NCBI GenBank assembly: GCA_012520035.1
Contig: JAAYOY010000183.1
Location: 1-37,649, forward strand
DNA from: Bacillota bacterium
Lineage (GTDB): Bacteria; Bacillota; Dethiobacteria; DTU022; UBA8154
Direction: 5' to 3'
Length of the DNA: 37,649 nt
Shown: positions 35,679 to 37,649 of the stretch, piece after piece
Numbering within the stretch: position 1 is the stretch's first letter
How the letters are laid out: the number at the start of each line of letters is the position of its first letter
Notes under the pieces: model-generated
The model's input: the letters and a program-made list of their open reading frames with translations, nothing else
Told to the model about the DNA's origin: nothing
Databases searched by the model: none
Translations under genes and position numbers: made by a program

Positions 35679-36698
35679 TTAGATTTCCAGTGAAACGGCA
35701 TGAGCAATACAGGGAATGCTTTCCTGCTGCAATACCGTGGTGGGACTGTGAAGGGCTCCGGTGGCTACGAGCAGGACTTTACGGAGTTCTTTTGCCATCA
35801 TTTTACGATAAAAATGGCCGAGAAAAACCAGAGCCGAGGAGGCGCACCCGCTGGCTCCGGGACCGGCTTTCTGGTGTGGATAATACAATAAAACGCCGCA
35901 ATCGGCATAATTGGCCTGAATATCATATCCCTTAGCCGCAAGGATATCTTCATTTAATTTTTTTCCAACCCCGCCCAGATCACCTGTGAGGATTATGTTG
36001 TAGTAAGACGGATTTCTGTCCAGATCTCTAAAATGGTTGTAAATTGTATCCGCTGCTGCTCCCGCCATTGCCGTGCCGAGGGCAAGAGGGTCTTTGATAC
36101 CGGTATCGACTACTTTGCCTGTAGTAATTGATTCCACACGGGGACCTTCCCCCCCGCTCCCCAAAACAACCGCCCCTGCTCCTGTTGCGGTCCACTGCGC
36201 GTAACCCGGCCTCTGGAAACCATATTCCGTTGGATAACGGTACTGTCTTTCCGCACTGCAGTTATGGCTGGACGTACCGGTAAGTATATGTTTGGCAAAA
36301 CCGCCCTCGATCAACATTGCTCCCAGGGATAACCCTTCCGCAAAGGTTGAACATGCACCATAGATGCCCAGGAAAGGTATAGCAAGCTTTCTGGCACAAA
36401 AAGAAGCTGTCACCACCTGGTTGAGAAGATCTCCGGCGATAAACAAATCTATATCCTCCGGAGTAAGCTTTGCCTTTCCCAGTGCCAGGTAACATGCCTC
36501 CTCCAGCATGTGGCACTCTGCTCTTTCAAAACTTTTTTCTTTAATAATATTATCGCTGCAGATGCGATCAAAATCGGCCGACAAAGGCCCCAAACCTTCT
36601 TTGGGGCCTGCAACCGTTGCTGAAGAAAGCAACATTATATCTTTTTCCAGAAGCACACTCTGTTTTCCAATTTTCCTTTCAACTGTAAGAGTTTGCAA
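35679..36698 (-). CDS. spoVAD: Stage V sporulation protein AD (thiolase-fold DPA-binding protein)
   Basis: GICAPCSTFAEGL-like GIYGACSTFAEGLSLGAMLIEGG; SHNCSAERQYRYPTEYGFQRPGYAQWTATGAGAVVL. Confidence 0.95.
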   Translation of the reverse strand: MQTLTVERKIGKQSVLLEKDIMLLSSATVAGPKEGLGPLSADFDRICSDNIIKEKSFERAECHMLEEACYLALGKAKLTPEDIDLFIAGDLLNQVVTASFCARKLAIPFLGIYGACSTFAEGLSLGAMLIEGGFAKHILTGTSSHNCSAERQYRYPTEYGFQRPGYAQWTATGAGAVVLGSGGEGPRVESITTGKVVDTGIKDPLALGTAMAGAAADTIYNHFRDLDRNPSYYNIILTGDLGGVGKKLNEDILAAKGYDIQANYADCGVLLYYPHQKAGPGASGCASSALVFLGHFYRKMMAKELRKVLLVATGALHSPTTVLQQESIPCIAHAVSLEI

Positions 36699-36725
36699 TA
36701 CCAGCTCCCCCCCTTGCCGGCTTCC

Positions 36726-37226
36726 TTAGATTAATGCCGATATCAACCCCACAACAAAAGCGGTCACCACGCCGAAAACGATGATCGAGCCGGCCAGGGC
36801 GAACATCTTGGACCCTGTTCCTGTGACTAACCCTTCTCTTCTAAATTCCATAGCCATGGAAGTTACAGAATTGGCAAACCCTGTTACAGGAACTGCAATG
36901 CCCGCTCCTGCAAGCTGTGCAATATTATCGAAAACGCCTGCGGCAGTGAGCGATGCTGCAATAAAAATAACCGTTGCTACAGTCGGGTTTCCCGCTTCCT
37001 GTTGAGGAACGCCTAAGGAAACATAAATATTTAAAATAAGCTGGCCGAACATACATATCAAACCTCCAAAAATAAAAGCATAGATGATATTTTTTATTAT
37101 TGGAGGTTTGGGTTGTTTTAGCCGCTGCCAGTTGTTAATCCAATTTCTGTCAATTAAGATATCCTCTGTTTCTTTTGCGGTACTAATAGTCCTCACTTCC
37201 CTTGCAAGCCGACTACTGGCGTACAC
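36726..37226 (-). CDS. spoVAC: Stage V sporulation protein AC
   Basis: AFIFGGLICMFGQLILNIYVSLGV; GVFDNIAQLAGAGIAVPVTGFANSVTSMAMEFRREGLVTGTGSKMFALAGSIIVFGV; GTG start at 37226 overlaps the dodecin ORF, but a later start is possible. Confidence 0.94.
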   Translation of the reverse strand: MYASSRLAREVRTISTAKETEDILIDRNWINNWQRLKQPKPPIIKNIIYAFIFGGLICMFGQLILNIYVSLGVPQQEAGNPTVATVIFIAASLTAAGVFDNIAQLAGAGIAVPVTGFANSVTSMAMEFRREGLVTGTGSKMFALAGSIIVFGVVTAFVVGLISALI

Positions 37227-37416
37227 CGAAAGCCAGCTTTACATTGGCTTTGAATTCCACAACATCGCCGTCAGACACATTTGCCGTCAGATTTAATACT
37301 TCGACCCCTGTAATTCCCTCTACAGTATCAGAGGCCCTACTTACCGCATCCCTGACCGCATCCTCCCAGCCCTGAGTTGATTCGCCGATTAATTCAATTA
37401 CCTTTGCAACTCCCAT
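37213..37416 (-). CDS. Dodecin family protein
   Basis: 67 aa MGVAKVIELIGESTQGWEDAVRDAVSRASDTVEGITGVEVLNLTANVSDGDVVEFKANVKLAFGVRQ; canonical dodecin length and motifs; AGAAAGGAG Shine-Dalgarno. Confidence 0.92.
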   Translation of the reverse strand: MGVAKVIELIGESTQGWEDAVRDAVSRASDTVEGITGVEVLNLTANVSDGDVVEFKANVKLAFGVRQ

Positions 37417-37450
37417 TTTTTTCTCCTTTCTATTGTTTGGATTTGATAAG

Positions 37451-37479
37451 TATATTGATTTGGATTGTTAATTGGATTC
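37451..37479 (-). promoter_or_regulatory. Candidate sigma-G promoter for dodecin-spoVA operon
   Basis: Minus strand GAATC-N17-CAATATA, near the sigma-G consensus (GHATR / CATHHTA), 35 nt upstream of the dodecin ATG. Confidence 0.35.
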
Positions 37480-37537
37480 GGTTAATATATTTAACCTTCC
37501 ATTCTTCGATAGTTTACCTCATTATTTTATCTTCTAT

Positions 37538-37593
37538 TCTAATGCGATATCTAATGCGATAATCAAATGTGATAAAGATCTTCTAATGCAATA
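37538..37593. repeat. Short direct repeats TCTAATGCGATA (tandem) plus a degenerate third copy
   Basis: TCTAATGCGATA at 37538-37549 and 37550-37561; TCTAATGCAATA at 37582-37593. Confidence 0.7.
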
Positions 37594-37620
37594 AAGAGCT
37601 ATGACATGGTGCTATAGAGT

Positions 37621-37649
37621 GCGACAGTGAGAACCGTCCCCTTTGTCGC
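37621..37649. repeat. REP/IS-end-like inverted repeat GCGACA...TGTCGC
   Basis: GCGACAGTGAGAACCGTCCCCTTTGTCGC: perfect 6-bp inverted termini flanking GAACCGTCCCC, at the window edge. Confidence 0.55.

Noticed and set aside
1-37649. Integrated phage, toxin-antitoxin, defence island or BGC
   Set aside because: No integrase, phage structural gene, restriction/defence gene or biosynthetic enzyme beyond primary metabolism was recognised.

Overview
The window is a gene-dense, non-accessory chromosomal segment from a spore-forming Firmicute. The gene set and order look clostridial, perhaps Peptococcaceae or Syntrophomonadaceae-like, but that taxonomy is inference. Left part: an aromatic amino-acid locus. 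A minus-strand operon aroF-tyrA-aroC-aroB-aroE-aroK-aroQ (aroQ cut by the window edge) diverges from a plus-strand aroF-pheA operon. The ~0.9 kb between them holds two back-to-back sigma-A promoters and two divergent T-box riboswitches. I read their specifier codons as UAC (Tyr) for the tyrA operon and UUC (Phe) for the pheA operon. Middle: spoIVA, gpsA, plsY, der, a radical-SAM/PDZ DUF512 protein, and a poorly characterised sporulation-linked block (DUF3189, a small 'capping subunit for YIEGIA', a YIEGIA membrane protein, spoIIP, DUF1614), then ispH-rpsA fusion, plsC and cmk. Right: two conserved hypotheticals, rluB, spmB, spmA, a dacB/dacF-type D,D-carboxypeptidase, ytfJ, DUF2953, scpB, scpA, trpS, an M50 protease, a CCA/poly(A) nucleotidyltransferase, and dodecin-spoVAC-spoVAD-spoVAE-spoVAF. 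Almost everything is on the minus strand. No tRNA, rRNA, CRISPR array or intact mobile element was seen. Most notable: the paired Tyr/Phe T-box DAHP synthase switch, a 7-unit 21-bp tandem repeat abutting spoVAF, a dodecin gene leading the spoVA operon behind a candidate sigma-G promoter, the YIEGIA block, two small ORFs missing from the supplied ORF track, and a REP/IS-like inverted repeat at the right edge.
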